NCBI GenBank assembly: GCA_937927725.1
Contig: CALBSE010000011.1
Coordinates: 21,340-85,339, forward strand
Origin: an uncultured Actinomycetes bacterium
GTDB taxonomy: Bacteria; Actinomycetota; Acidimicrobiia; Acidimicrobiales; Acidimicrobilacustridaceae
Length of the DNA: 64,000 nt
Direction: 5' to 3'
In this document: in pieces, positions 41,978 to 51,219 of the stretch
Numbering within the stretch: the first letter of the stretch is position 1
Layout of the letters: every line of letters begins with the position of its first letter
Program-made: the position numbers and the translations under genes
The notes under the pieces: model-generated
Seen by the model: only the letters and a program-made list of their open reading frames with translations
Databases searched by the model: none
What the model was told of the DNA's origin: nothing

Positions 41978-42937
41978 TTAGTGGTGGTTGGCCTCGAGCC
42001 AGCGTTCGCAATCGATCGCGGCCATGCAACCGGAACCGGCGGCAGTAATGGCCTGGCGATAGACATGATCTTGCACGTCGCCGCAGGCAAAGACGCCCTC
42101 GATGTTGGTCAGTGAGCCGTTGTGGGTCACGAGATAGCCGTTTTCGTCGGTCGTGAGTTGTCCGGCGAAGAGATCGGTATTCGGACGATGACCAATGGCG
42201 ACGAACACGCCGGTGACGGCGAGTGGACGTTCTTCACCGGTGATGGTGTCGGTGAGGGTGACTCCCTCGACGGTTTGTTCGCCCTGAATGGCGGTCACTG
42301 TGGAGTTCCACGCGAAACGAATTTTCTCGTTGGCAAAGAGGCGATCCTGCATGATCTTTGACGCGCGAAGCTCGTCGCGGCGGTGAACAAGCGTGACGGT
42401 CTTGGCGAATTTCGTAAGGAAAAGCGCCTCTTCTATGGCGGAATCGCCTCCACCAACAACGGCAATGTCGTGATCGCGGAAGAAGAAACCGTCGCAGGTG
42501 GCGCAGGTTGAGAGACCATGACCGAGAAGACGAGTTTCCTCTTCGAGGCCGAGCATGAGCGAACGAGCACCAGTCGAAACAATGACGGAGTTGGCCAGGT
42601 GGGTGGGTTCAGGTGCATCGGTATCGCCGATCCAGACCTTGAATGGCCGTGCCGAAAGGTCAACCTTGCTCACCTTGCGAGTGACGATTTCTGTGCCGAA
42701 TCGAAGGGCCTGCTCGCGGAACTTCATCATGAGCTCGGGGCCCATGATGCCGTCGGGCCAACCGGGAAAGTTTTCGACCTCAGTGGTGAGCATGAGTTGA
42801 CCGCCCGGCTGATCGCTAGTTGATGACGGTTCGCCTTCAATGAGCAGCGGGGCCAGGTTGGCGCGGGCGGTATAGATGGCGCTGGTCAGGCCAGCAGGAC
42901 CGGAACCGATGATGATGACGTTACGAATCTCGGGCAC
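41978..42937 (-). CDS. trxB: Thioredoxin-disulfide reductase
   Basis: A 319-residue flavoprotein: FAD motif IIGSGPAGLTSAIYTARANL near residue 10, active site STCATCDGFFF with the CxxC pair near 137, NADPH motif VVGGGDSAIEEALFL near 157 and GVFACGDVQDHVYRQA near 285. It uses NADPH to reduce TrxA. It starts with GTG. A 201-bp gap with no visible gene separates it from trxA. Confidence 0.97.
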   Translation of the reverse strand: MPEIRNVIIIGSGPAGLTSAIYTARANLAPLLIEGEPSSTSDQPGGQLMLTTEVENFPGWPDGIMGPELMMKFREQALRFGTEIVTRKVSKVDLSARPFKVWIGDTDAPEPTHLANSVIVSTGARSLMLGLEEETRLLGHGLSTCATCDGFFFRDHDIAVVGGGDSAIEEALFLTKFAKTVTLVHRRDELRASKIMQDRLFANEKIRFAWNSTVTAIQGEQTVEGVTLTDTITGEERPLAVTGVFVAIGHRPNTDLFAGQLTTDENGYLVTHNGSLTNIEGVFACGDVQDHVYRQAITAAGSGCMAAIDCERWLEANHH

Positions 42938-43010
42938 GAAGGACTCCAGAAATCAATGACCGACGCTGGTCATGTCAGGTGATGGGGGATGAGGTGAGAG
43001 GTGCGACCAC

Positions 43011-43427
43011 TCAGCGCTTTTTGGATTTTCCGACTGCTGGAGCCGGTGTGGGCGCGTTGCGCCGACGGAACAAAAGGGCTCCGACCACGGTGAAGAGCAC
43101 GCCAAGGATGAGATAGGGCAGCCACACGCCAAAGGGCAGGGCCTCATCGAGAAGACGAACGACACCGATAATCGCCATCACGGCAATCACGATGATGATC
43201 GTGCCGGCGAAGACGCCGAAGACCAGGCCTCGAGCGATCTTCATGATCGGAGTCGTCGTGCGGTCGCGGACCGTCTCGACGGCGTTGACGATGGCGTCCG
43301 CTGCCTGAGCCGGCCAGTCCCCGCCGATTAGTGAGGAGGCCGAGCTAACTGAAGGAATCGAACGCGGGGCCGAGGAAACGGACGGTTCGGTGCTGCCAGT
43401 TGTCGACGCGTCCGAGCCCGTGTCCAT
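43011..43427 (-). CDS. Small two-TM membrane protein
   Basis: A 138-residue protein. The N-terminal 45 residues are Ser/Thr-rich and hydrophilic. Two membrane helices (about 65–90 and 100–120) are separated by a short LLDEALPFGVW loop, and the end is basic (RRRNAPTP to SKKR). I do not recognise a domain; a holin-like or stress-membrane topology is possible. It lies next to trxB on the same strand, 73 bp away. Confidence 0.65.
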   Translation of the reverse strand: MDTGSDASTTGSTEPSVSSAPRSIPSVSSASSLIGGDWPAQAADAIVNAVETVRDRTTTPIMKIARGLVFGVFAGTIIIVIAVMAIIGVVRLLDEALPFGVWLPYLILGVLFTVVGALLFRRRNAPTPAPAVGKSKKR

Positions 43428-43457
43428 GAGTTGGATCCTACCCACGAAGCGCCCGGG

Positions 43458-44963
43458 TTAGGAGGTGACGATTACGTCGGTGATGGTGACCAGCCACGGC
43501 GGCGTGTCTTTGAGTTGGGTGATCCACAGCAGAATCGCGTTGCCGCGGGCTCCGTTGAGGTCGAGGGTGAGCGAGCCGTGAATGTCCGTTGCCGAGGCAA
43601 CGATTGGTCCCCAGCCGAGAAGCGTGGTTGGTGCCCCGGTTGCGACGTAGGCCTCGACAGACCAACCACTTGAGGGAGAGTCAATGGCGATCGAGCCGAT
43701 GCGGTCTTCGGCCGTGAGATCAATCACGAGACCAACTCCGGATTTGAGATTGCCAAAGTTGCGCGAGGTGTAGGCCTCGGTTGACCACGACGTGAGCGAA
43801 TCGGCATCGACAGCGTTCATGGCTGCGGCTTCGTTTTCGAAGCCAGTTCTGTCCGTTGGGTCAAAGGAATGCGCAGTCGATATCGCAAGTTGTCGGGGCG
43901 TTGTCGATGCGGTCGTTGCCGGTTGACTTGAAAGGAAGGTGCGGCCGGCGTCGGTAGTTGCGACGAGTAGGGCGATGAGCAACAAAACGGCAACGACAAT
44001 GAGTGTGACAACGATGCCGGACCGCCCGCGTTTCGCGCGTGACGTTGGGGGCGGGCCCTCAAGCGGCTCTGGAGTGCTTGTTGGATCAGCAAGGACATCA
44101 AGACGCGTCGAACGAAGCGCAGCGCGCATGTCGTTGGCGGAAGCGAAACGATCACCAGGCGCGCGAGACATTGCGCGCATCACCGTTGTCTCGAGGTCGA
44201 CGGGAATTTCGGTGAGGACAAGTGATGGACGCGCGGGATCGCGGTGCATGCGAGCGAGTGCGAGAGCGGCCGGAGTTTCAGCGCGAAATGGTGCTTCCCC
44301 GCACACAGCTTCGTAGAGAACCGCGCCGAGCGCGTAGAGGTCAGTGCGCCCGTCGACGGGACCACCTTCGACTTGTTCAGGCGCGAGGTATTTCACCGTT
44401 CCGAGGACTTGTGCGGTGCGCGTGAGGTCGGGCTCGTCGAGAACCTTTGCGATACCGAAATCGGTCACTAGCACTCGACCATCGTCGGACAAAAGAATGT
44501 TGGCCGGTTTGATGTCGCGATGAATTACTCCGGCCTTGTGAGCAATCGCGAGCGCACCAGCAACCTCTGCGCCGATATGGACGACTTCGATTGGCTCGAG
44601 CGCGCCGCGCTCGTCGAGGAAGTCGCGCAACGTACGACCGCGAACAAGTTCCATAACGATTGCATCGCATCCATCGAGGTCGACGGTGTCATAAATCGCA
44701 ACAATTGAGGGGTCAACGAGCCGCGCCGCGGCAATTGCTTCGATGTGAAAACGCTGGCGAACGATCGGATCGTTTGCGAACTGAGGGTGAAGAATCTTCA
44801 CCGCAACTGCGCGACCCAATACGATGTCGTCGGCCTCCCACACTTCGGCCATTCCGCCGATAGCAAGCTGCTGACGCAACTGATATCGCTGCGCGAGAAC
44901 GCGTCCTGCGAGAGTGCGGCCTGATTGGTCTGCCGGTGGAGACCCGGGGTCGTCCGCGTTCAC
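43458..44963 (-). CDS. Serine/threonine protein kinase with extracellular domain
   Basis: A 501-residue membrane kinase. The catalytic domain (residues about 24–280) has AVAVKILHPQ with the ATP Lys, VIHRDIKPANILL with the catalytic Asp, VTDFGIAKVL and LAPEQV; all key residues are intact. A transmembrane helix follows near residue 315 (VVTLIVVAVLLLIALLVA). The outer 165 residues (AEDRIGSIAIDSPSSGWSVEAY and the LTLDLNGARGNAILLWI strand) look like a discoidin/galactose-binding-type beta-sandwich. In actinobacteria a related kinase-like plus outer domain is fused to MurJ; here no MurJ gene is adjacent. It probably senses envelope state. Confidence 0.88.
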   Translation of the reverse strand: MNADDPGSPPADQSGRTLAGRVLAQRYQLRQQLAIGGMAEVWEADDIVLGRAVAVKILHPQFANDPIVRQRFHIEAIAAARLVDPSIVAIYDTVDLDGCDAIVMELVRGRTLRDFLDERGALEPIEVVHIGAEVAGALAIAHKAGVIHRDIKPANILLSDDGRVLVTDFGIAKVLDEPDLTRTAQVLGTVKYLAPEQVEGGPVDGRTDLYALGAVLYEAVCGEAPFRAETPAALALARMHRDPARPSLVLTEIPVDLETTVMRAMSRAPGDRFASANDMRAALRSTRLDVLADPTSTPEPLEGPPPTSRAKRGRSGIVVTLIVVAVLLLIALLVATTDAGRTFLSSQPATTASTTPRQLAISTAHSFDPTDRTGFENEAAAMNAVDADSLTSWSTEAYTSRNFGNLKSGVGLVIDLTAEDRIGSIAIDSPSSGWSVEAYVATGAPTTLLGWGPIVASATDIHGSLTLDLNGARGNAILLWITQLKDTPPWLVTITDVIVTS

Positions 44964-44985
44964 GCGGTGTCAGTGCGGTGTTGGA

Positions 44986-45825
44986 TCACGGACGCAGGTA
45001 GCACATGCCGATAACGCCAGGTCCGCCATGCGTTCCTATGACAGCGCCGATCTTGCCCAAGCGAATCTGATCGCGTGGATAGCGCTCGGAAATCATGTCG
45101 AGGAACGCTTCGATATCTGGAGCCTCGCCGTGAAGGATTGAAAGTTTCTCGACGGTTCCTTCAGCGAAGAGTTGATCGCGCATCCATTCGAGCGCGCGCT
45201 TGCGGGTGCGCTGCTTGCCGGCTTCTTCGACAGCGCCGTCGACGATGCGAATGATTGGTTTCACCGACAACATTGAACCGAGCATGGCTTTCGCGCTGCC
45301 GATGCGCCCGCCCTTTTTGAGGTTCTCGAGGGTGTCGAGGGCGCCATAAATCTCTGTTCGCGGAATCATGGATTCGACCAGTGCGACAACAGCGTCGGCG
45401 TCGGCACCATTGCGGGCAGCAGCGGCTGCCTCGAGCACCATCGTGCCCAGGCCGCCGGTAAGTGACCGACTGTCGATAACGCGTACATCGATGTCGCCAC
45501 CAACGGCGGTGGCGGCATTGCGAGCCGACTGCACTGTTGCCGAAAGTTCGCCGGAAAGGTTGATGCACACCACGGCGCTCGCACCGACGGCGGCGGCACC
45601 GCGGAACGCTTGCTCGAAGCGACCCGGTGATGGAGCGGAGGTCTCCGGAAGCAAACCGGTGCTGGCCATCTTTGTATAGAAGGCTTCGACGCTCAGCTCT
45701 TCACGGTCGATGAACTCTTCGTCACCAAAGCGAATGCTGAGCGGAACAACGCCGATGCTGTTCGCTGTTGTTTCTGCTTCGGTTAAGTCACACGAACTAT
45801 CGGTGACGATGTGGACGCCTGTCAT
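44986..45825 (-). CDS. DegV family fatty-acid-binding protein
   Basis: A 279-residue DegV protein with VHIVTDSSCDLT near residue 5, ETSAPSPGRFEQAF near 62, INLSGELSATVQSAR near 90, VIDSRSLTGGLGTMVLEAA near 118 and the C-terminal IGTHGGPGVIGMCYL. DegV/FakB proteins bind fatty acids and hand them to a FakA kinase. No fakA gene is adjacent. It lies between the kinase and DUF6049 genes. Confidence 0.92.
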   Translation of the reverse strand: MTGVHIVTDSSCDLTEAETTANSIGVVPLSIRFGDEEFIDREELSVEAFYTKMASTGLLPETSAPSPGRFEQAFRGAAAVGASAVVCINLSGELSATVQSARNAATAVGGDIDVRVIDSRSLTGGLGTMVLEAAAAARNGADADAVVALVESMIPRTEIYGALDTLENLKKGGRIGSAKAMLGSMLSVKPIIRIVDGAVEEAGKQRTRKRALEWMRDQLFAEGTVEKLSILHGEAPDIEAFLDMISERYPRDQIRLGKIGAVIGTHGGPGVIGMCYLRP

Positions 45826-45861
45826 GGTGCTCCCGTCGGATCGGTGACGGGAAGACGCTAG

Positions 45862-47856
45862 TCATCCACTCGTGGTCGGTGATGGTTCGTCGGCAACGAC
45901 CAGTGCTCGGGCACGCCGAGCCCGGCGCCAGTGGCGAGCCCACCACACCAAAAGGAAGAGTCCGGCAATTACGGAAACGAAGAGTCCGAGCCCCGAAATA
46001 GCGGTGGAACGAACATCGATTCGGCTTGACGCGACAAGCAATCCTCCACCGGAGGAGGCAACTTCGACGTCGAGGGGGAACGCGCCAGAGGCTCGAGTGG
46101 TGACGGCGATATCGGTTCGTGTCGTACTCGATGGTGCCAACACGATTTCGTAGGTGGTGCCTTCGGGGAACTCGAGTTTGGGGCTGCTCACCGTGACTCT
46201 CACTCGCGCCTCAATCGGAAGCGCGTTGGTGATGACCAGCGGAATCTTCCCGCTGCTGGAGGTCAGCGTGACTTTTTGCGATGTCGGCAGACTGATTGCC
46301 GAGGTCAGCGACTCAAGCTGCGCGTTCGCGTTGTCGAGTAGCGCCGCACGTTCGTCGGCACTCAACGTCACCTCAGCGGACGCAAGATCCGTGCGCTCGA
46401 TTGGAGCGATCAACTCCCCGCCTTCGGGCAGCATGGAGTTCAGTCCCAGCAAATTCCACTGTGCTTGCTCAATCTGGGTTCCGTAAGCACCGAGTTCGGT
46501 GGGTTCGTTGCTGGTCCAGTCTCGAACGATCGGCTTCTGTGCTGACGTGGCCACCGCTGTTCGAGCGAAGAGATCATCGAGGGTGACGGGCTGGACGACG
46601 TTGTTTCCCACGGAACCGCTTACCGCGCCGGTGGATGAAGAAAGTCCGCTGAGAAACTCACGTAATGCCGCTGTTTCGGTTGCTGCTGGAATGGTGAGCG
46701 CGACTCCTCGGTTCGTGCCCGGTTGTTCCTGGTGAAGCATCATCAATTCGGCAAGGGCCTGGTGGGCGCCGAGGATGGGATCATTGGTCAGTACGAATCG
46801 CGAGGAAGCGGTGTCGTCGTTGGCCATTGCGGCAAACGAGGTTCCCTTTTCACCTGCGATGACGAATCGGTTGGTGAGGACTGAGGACTCATCGGAAACG
46901 GTCGAGGATCGAAGTTGTGAGGATTGGAGAACAACTGAGCGGGTCCCCGTGAGCGCCAACTGCTCGAGGGCTGCGGGACTGACAGACGGGTCAAGCAGGA
47001 GGGTTCGGTGATCGGGTGCCGCTTCGAAGGTTGCCGCAAGGATGGCGTCACCAGCGGTGTATTCCTTCTCGATAAGTGATCCAGTCCTACCGGCCATGAG
47101 TGATCCTGAATCAATAGAAACATACGGACGACTCAATGTTTGGCGGGCCTGGCTATCGGGTCGAGCGGAAGAACTGCCGGAATCGGTAAGCGCTTGAACA
47201 ACAAATGGTGTTGCTGCGAGGGTGAGTGGCGTCGCAGCAACACTTGTCATGACGCGGAATTGCTCACTGGCACGAGCGATCTGGGTATCGGAAAGTTGTG
47301 GTGCGCCTTCTGAACTCACCTCGAGTGGAGCGTCAATCACAACCGTCGCTGCGAGCGAGAGTGGAGTGGTTGGTGTTGTTACCGACGGAAGCCGCAAGAG
47401 ATGCGTGACGATGCTGTCGAGCCGAGAGCCATTGGCCGAAGTGGCTTCGATGAGCACGGGATAGACACCGCTTTCGCTGAGAACGGTGCCCCCCTCTGGT
47501 GCTGGCCACTGTTCACCAATGGGCAGAGAAAGCGTCGTGGAGGAGGAGTTTGAGCTGAGAACTGTTGCAGGGGTTGTGAACAGTGCCGTACCGAGTTGTT
47601 CACCGGCAATGGTTCGATCAAGGCGGCTTCGAGTGGTGATGGCGTTGTAGAGAACGAGATCAAATTTTGTTGTTGCGGGGAGATCACCAGTTGAAATCTC
47701 TGCTGTGAAGGTTCCCTTTGGTCCGACGAACGCGGTTTGGTGCACCAATCGCAGTTGATGCGTTGTTGTTTGCGCCGATTGAGCGTTGGCGCCGTGAGGA
47801 CACAGCACCAAGAGAAGCACGGTCACGCCAAGCACGGAAAGGAAGCGGCGGATCAT
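45862..47856 (-). CDS. DUF6049 family secreted/membrane protein
   Basis: A 664-residue protein with a signal peptide (VLGVTVLLLVLCPHGANAQ), a long extracellular part and a C-terminal transmembrane helix (about residues 625–645, LGLFVSVIAGLFLLVWW) ending in a basic tail. The beta-rich regions near 25–150 and 540–620 (Ig-like VRVTVSSPKLEFPEG) fit DUF6049, which sits beside murJ and pcnA in many actinobacteria and is thought to act in envelope synthesis. The gene overlaps the acetyltransferase gene by ATGA. Confidence 0.8.
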   Translation of the reverse strand: MIRRFLSVLGVTVLLLVLCPHGANAQSAQTTTHQLRLVHQTAFVGPKGTFTAEISTGDLPATTKFDLVLYNAITTRSRLDRTIAGEQLGTALFTTPATVLSSNSSSTTLSLPIGEQWPAPEGGTVLSESGVYPVLIEATSANGSRLDSIVTHLLRLPSVTTPTTPLSLAATVVIDAPLEVSSEGAPQLSDTQIARASEQFRVMTSVAATPLTLAATPFVVQALTDSGSSSARPDSQARQTLSRPYVSIDSGSLMAGRTGSLIEKEYTAGDAILAATFEAAPDHRTLLLDPSVSPAALEQLALTGTRSVVLQSSQLRSSTVSDESSVLTNRFVIAGEKGTSFAAMANDDTASSRFVLTNDPILGAHQALAELMMLHQEQPGTNRGVALTIPAATETAALREFLSGLSSSTGAVSGSVGNNVVQPVTLDDLFARTAVATSAQKPIVRDWTSNEPTELGAYGTQIEQAQWNLLGLNSMLPEGGELIAPIERTDLASAEVTLSADERAALLDNANAQLESLTSAISLPTSQKVTLTSSSGKIPLVITNALPIEARVRVTVSSPKLEFPEGTTYEIVLAPSSTTRTDIAVTTRASGAFPLDVEVASSGGGLLVASSRIDVRSTAISGLGLFVSVIAGLFLLVWWARHWRRARRARALVVADEPSPTTSG

Positions 47857-48575
47857 GCGTTGGAACTTTCGGCGAATTTGTAGTCCAAGACCGCGAGTCC
47901 AGTTGGTTCGTCAACGAATCCAAGATGTCGATACAACGAAAGTGCTCGTTGATTGATTTCTTGAGTGTTGACGAGAACAGAGTCGCAACCGCGACGACGA
48001 CACCACCGAAGTGCGTCGCCAACGAGTGCTGTGCCGATGCCGTGACCGTGAAAGTCGGGATGCACGGCGAGTCGCTGGAGGTAACCGAGGCGCCGGGCCA
48101 TACCGGCAACGTGATAGCCGACGACCTGCTCATTCACGCACGCAACACGGAACCGAGAACGGGGTGTGGCGTGTCGTGCATCAAGGAGTCCGTTGAGGTC
48201 GAAGCGCCAGAAGCCATCAAATGCGAGGCCGTCGAGATTGAGCACGGGATCAATATCGCGAGTTCGTCCTCGGCGGATGCGAGTGGCTGGAGCGGTCTCA
48301 CTGGGAAGGTCGAACAGGTCATGACGGAGAAGGTGCAGCCGCTCATGGACTGAGAACCCGTAGTCGAGGAACACGGGTTGTTCCGGGAAAGTCAGCGCTG
48401 GAGTGAGAACGGCTCGGTACCCAGCCTCGGAGATGGCGAGGATGGCCCGGTTCAGCGCCTCCGGTGATGGTGGAGCGCCGGGGGTGGGACTGAGCAAAGC
48501 CAGCGCAGGGTCGCCCCTCCAAGGGCCGATCCGCATGCGGTCGGCATGTCCGGTGATGGTGTCAGTGCGTCGCAT
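47853..48575 (-). CDS. GNAT-family N-acetyltransferase
   Basis: A 240-residue protein. The C-terminal half is a GNAT domain with VVGYHVAGMARRLGYLQRLAVHP, the acetyl-CoA loop HGHGIGTALV near residue 180 and VNTQEINQRALSLYRHLGF near 210. The N-terminal half (LLSPTPGAPPSPEALNRAIL) is a less clear degenerate GNAT-like part. Substrate unknown. It is in one unit with the DUF6049 gene. Confidence 0.85.
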   Translation of the reverse strand: MRRTDTITGHADRMRIGPWRGDPALALLSPTPGAPPSPEALNRAILAISEAGYRAVLTPALTFPEQPVFLDYGFSVHERLHLLRHDLFDLPSETAPATRIRRGRTRDIDPVLNLDGLAFDGFWRFDLNGLLDARHATPRSRFRVACVNEQVVGYHVAGMARRLGYLQRLAVHPDFHGHGIGTALVGDALRWCRRRGCDSVLVNTQEINQRALSLYRHLGFVDEPTGLAVLDYKFAESSNA

Positions 48576-48703
48576 GGCCTCGGCCTGAGCCTAGGACCCG
48601 CGACCACTCCGCTCCTTTGCACGGCCCCTCCAGAGCGGCCTTTCGGCCTGTGGCCTGACCAGCTGGGCCAGCCAACAGAGATTGCCCCGGTAGCCTCCGC
48701 CCG

Positions 48704-50086
48704 GTGATTCCCGACCGCCTCCTTCCCGTTCTAGAGCGAACCGCCCCATTGGCCGAGCGCTTTGCCGCGTCGGGATTCAAGCTCTATCTGGTTGGTGGCG
48801 TCGTCCGCGACCTGCTCCTGGGCCGGGATATGAGCGACGGTCGAGACATCGACATGACCACCGACGCGCTTCCGGCGGACACCAAGCGATTGATCAAGGG
48901 TTGGGCCGATTCAGTGTGGACCCAAGGCGAGCGATTCGGGACGATTGGCTGTCAGAAAGACGGCTGGACCTTCGAGATCACGACGCATCGCGCCGAGGCC
49001 TACGACCCCGAATCCCGCAAGCCCGAGGTCGTGTTCTCTGACGTGATCGAGGCGGACCTTTCTCGTCGGGATTTCACGGTCAACGCCATGGCGCTGTCGC
49101 TACCCGATCCGGTGCTTATCGATCCCTTTGGTGGAGCAGAGGATCTTGCCGCAGGAAGACTGCGGACACCGTTGTCTCCCGAAGAGTCGTTCACTGACGA
49201 TCCGCTGCGGATGTTGCGTGCCGCCCGCTTCCTGTCCGGGTACGGCCTGACTCCGGATGATGAATTGCGCGCGGCTGCGACTTCAATGTGCGAGCGACTT
49301 TCGATCGTTTCTGCGGAACGAATTCGCGATGAGTTCGACAAGTTGATGGTTGTTGAAGATCCGACGCCGGGATTGTGGTTCCTCGCCGACACGGGATTGA
49401 TGGATCAGTTCCTTCCCGAGTTTTCGCGGATGCGTCTCGAACAAGATCCGATTCATCGACATAAAGACGTACTGACGCACACGATTGCGGTTATCGGAAA
49501 GACGAGCACGAATCGACTCGTTCGTTTATCAGCGCTCTATCACGACGTTGGGAAGCCGAAAACACGGGCAATTGGCGATGCCGGTGTGTCGTTCCATCAT
49601 CACGAGGTTGTTGGTGCGCGCATGACGCGTGAACGAATGAAGGCGCTGAAGTACTCGAGCGACGACGTTGAAGCCGTAAGTCGTTTGGTGTTTCTTCACC
49701 TGCGTTTTCATACCTACAAAATGGGCTGGACTGATTCCGCCGTTCGTCGTTTTGTGCGTGATGCGGGCGATCTTCTTCCCGAACTCATCGAACTCACTCG
49801 TTGTGACTGCACGACGCGTAACGAACGTAAAGCGCAAGAACTTGCGAAGCGCATGGACGAACTTGAAGAGCGAATCGATGACTTGCTGGCGCGCGAAGAA
49901 CTCGCTTCATTGCGACCTGATCTTGATGGCAACGCGGTGATGAACTACCTCGGACTTACGCCAGGCCGCGACGTCGGCGATGCACTCGACTTCCTCTTGG
50001 AGCTTCGTTTAGAAGAAGGTCCGTTGGGCGAAGACGAAGCGAAGAAACGACTCGATGCTTGGTGGGCCGAACGTCAAGCGAAGTAA
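48704..50086 (+). CDS. pcnA: CCA tRNA nucleotidyltransferase
   Basis: A 460-residue class II nucleotidyltransferase: LYLVGGVVRDLLLGR near residue 27, the catalytic RDIDMTTDALP near 47, then EADLSRRDFTVNAMAL near 112 and the HD phosphohydrolase region (HTIAVIGKTSTNRLVRLSALYHDVGKP, about 255–285). It adds or repairs the CCA end of tRNA; the HD domain gives phosphatase activity in some members. GTG start. The neighbouring GNAT–DUF6049–DegV–kinase block on the other strand is a conserved actinobacterial neighbourhood. Confidence 0.95.
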   Translation: MIPDRLLPVLERTAPLAERFAASGFKLYLVGGVVRDLLLGRDMSDGRDIDMTTDALPADTKRLIKGWADSVWTQGERFGTIGCQKDGWTFEITTHRAEAYDPESRKPEVVFSDVIEADLSRRDFTVNAMALSLPDPVLIDPFGGAEDLAAGRLRTPLSPEESFTDDPLRMLRAARFLSGYGLTPDDELRAAATSMCERLSIVSAERIRDEFDKLMVVEDPTPGLWFLADTGLMDQFLPEFSRMRLEQDPIHRHKDVLTHTIAVIGKTSTNRLVRLSALYHDVGKPKTRAIGDAGVSFHHHEVVGARMTRERMKALKYSSDDVEAVSRLVFLHLRFHTYKMGWTDSAVRRFVRDAGDLLPELIELTRCDCTTRNERKAQELAKRMDELEERIDDLLAREELASLRPDLDGNAVMNYLGLTPGRDVGDALDFLLELRLEEGPLGEDEAKKRLDAWWAERQAK

Positions 50087-50104
50087 GCGCAGGAACTGGT
50101 TGAT

Positions 50105-51169
50105 TCAGCCCGTAAATGCTGGAGTGATTTCAGGGTCAGTCGGCGACGTTGTTGATGTAGTAGTTGTTGGTGCTTGACATGGCGTAAGTCCAACACCGAG
50201 TGGGTTCGTTCCGACGCTTATGGTGCTTGTGATGGTGTTGGTTGCGATATCGACAACTGCAACGGAGTTCGTGCCGTACGCCGCGACATAGGCAGTCGAG
50301 CCATCGGATGTGATTGCAATTCCTTCGGGAAGCGATCCTGCGCCCGCGCTAAACGTTGCCGAAACGATGTCTGTTGCGGTGTCAATCACCGAAACGCTGC
50401 TGCTTGAATAGTTGGTGACGTAGGCCTTGGTCCCGTCGGGAGTGATTGCGATATGTGTTGGGGAGATTCCGACGACGACGTTGGTGACAAGGGTATTTGT
50501 TGCGGTGTCAATCACTGACACGTTGCCGGAGTTGAAATTCGTGACATAGACAGCGTCTCCGCTGGGGGTAATGGCAACACCTTGAGGAGCGGTTCCTACG
50601 TTTACTGAATTCGCGAGGGTGTTGGTGGTGATGTCAATGACATACACCGAGTTGCCTGAGGAGTTAGCCACGTAGGCGGTGGAACCGTCGGGAGTGATCG
50701 CGATTCCGATTGGGCTTGCACCCACGACTACTGGAGATGAGACAACGGTGTTCGTCGCGAGATCGATGATCGACACGTTGTTGGTGCCGTAGTTCGTGAC
50801 GTAGGCGGTGGAACCGTCGGGAGTGATTGCAATTCCAAGCGGTACGGCACCAACGCCGATGTTGCCAGTGACCGTGTTAGTGGCGATATCAATAATCGAC
50901 ACTGTGTCCGAAGCAGAGTTCGTTACATATGCGGTTGTGCCATCGAGGGAGAGAGCAACCTCATTTGGACTCGATCCGACACTTATTGGCGAGCTCACAG
51001 CGTTGGACATCGTGTCGATGACTGAAACGTTGTTGCCGCTGTAATTGGCCACAACCAACGTTGATTGGCAAGTTCCCGATGCACCGACAGAAGTGCCCTC
51101 GGTGACAAAGAGTCCGATCGCTGTAAGCGCGATGAGGCAGGCAGAGAGTGCCTTGAAGTTCTTCAACAT
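50105..51169 (-). CDS. Secreted seven-bladed YVTN beta-propeller protein
   Basis: A 354-residue protein with a signal peptide (ALSACLIALTAIGLFVTEG) and seven 40–43-residue YVTN-type repeats (for example AYVTNYGTNNVSIIDLATNT, AYVANSSGNSVYVIDITTNT), giving a closed propeller. The DNA of neighbouring repeats is nearly identical in places (28 bp shared at 50671–50698 and 50800–50827). A short Thr/Ser/Pro-rich tail ends in PAFTG just before the stop, as in the protein at the left end of the window. Extracellular binding or scaffolding is inferred. ATG 51169 is preferred over GTG 51178. Confidence 0.85.
   Translation of the reverse strand: MLKNFKALSACLIALTAIGLFVTEGTSVGASGTCQSTLVVANYSGNNVSVIDTMSNAVSSPISVGSSPNEVALSLDGTTAYVTNSASDTVSIIDIATNTVTGNIGVGAVPLGIAITPDGSTAYVTNYGTNNVSIIDLATNTVVSSPVVVGASPIGIAITPDGSTAYVANSSGNSVYVIDITTNTLANSVNVGTAPQGVAITPSGDAVYVTNFNSGNVSVIDTATNTLVTNVVVGISPTHIAITPDGTKAYVTNYSSSSVSVIDTATDIVSATFSAGAGSLPEGIAITSDGSTAYVAAYGTNSVAVVDIATNTITSTISVGTNPLGVGLTPCQAPTTTTSTTSPTDPEITPAFTG
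50671..50827. repeat. Near-identical DNA segments within the YVTN repeats
   Basis: CGTAGGCGGTGGAACCGTCG plus the next eight bases is identical at 50671–50698 and 50800–50827, 129 bp (43 codons) apart. Blades this similar at DNA level suggest recent duplication or gene conversion. Confidence 0.75.
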
Positions 51170-51219
51170 GGTGGTCACCCTAGGTCAGCCCACAGGGAAC
51201 CCACTGTGAAGAGTGACTC

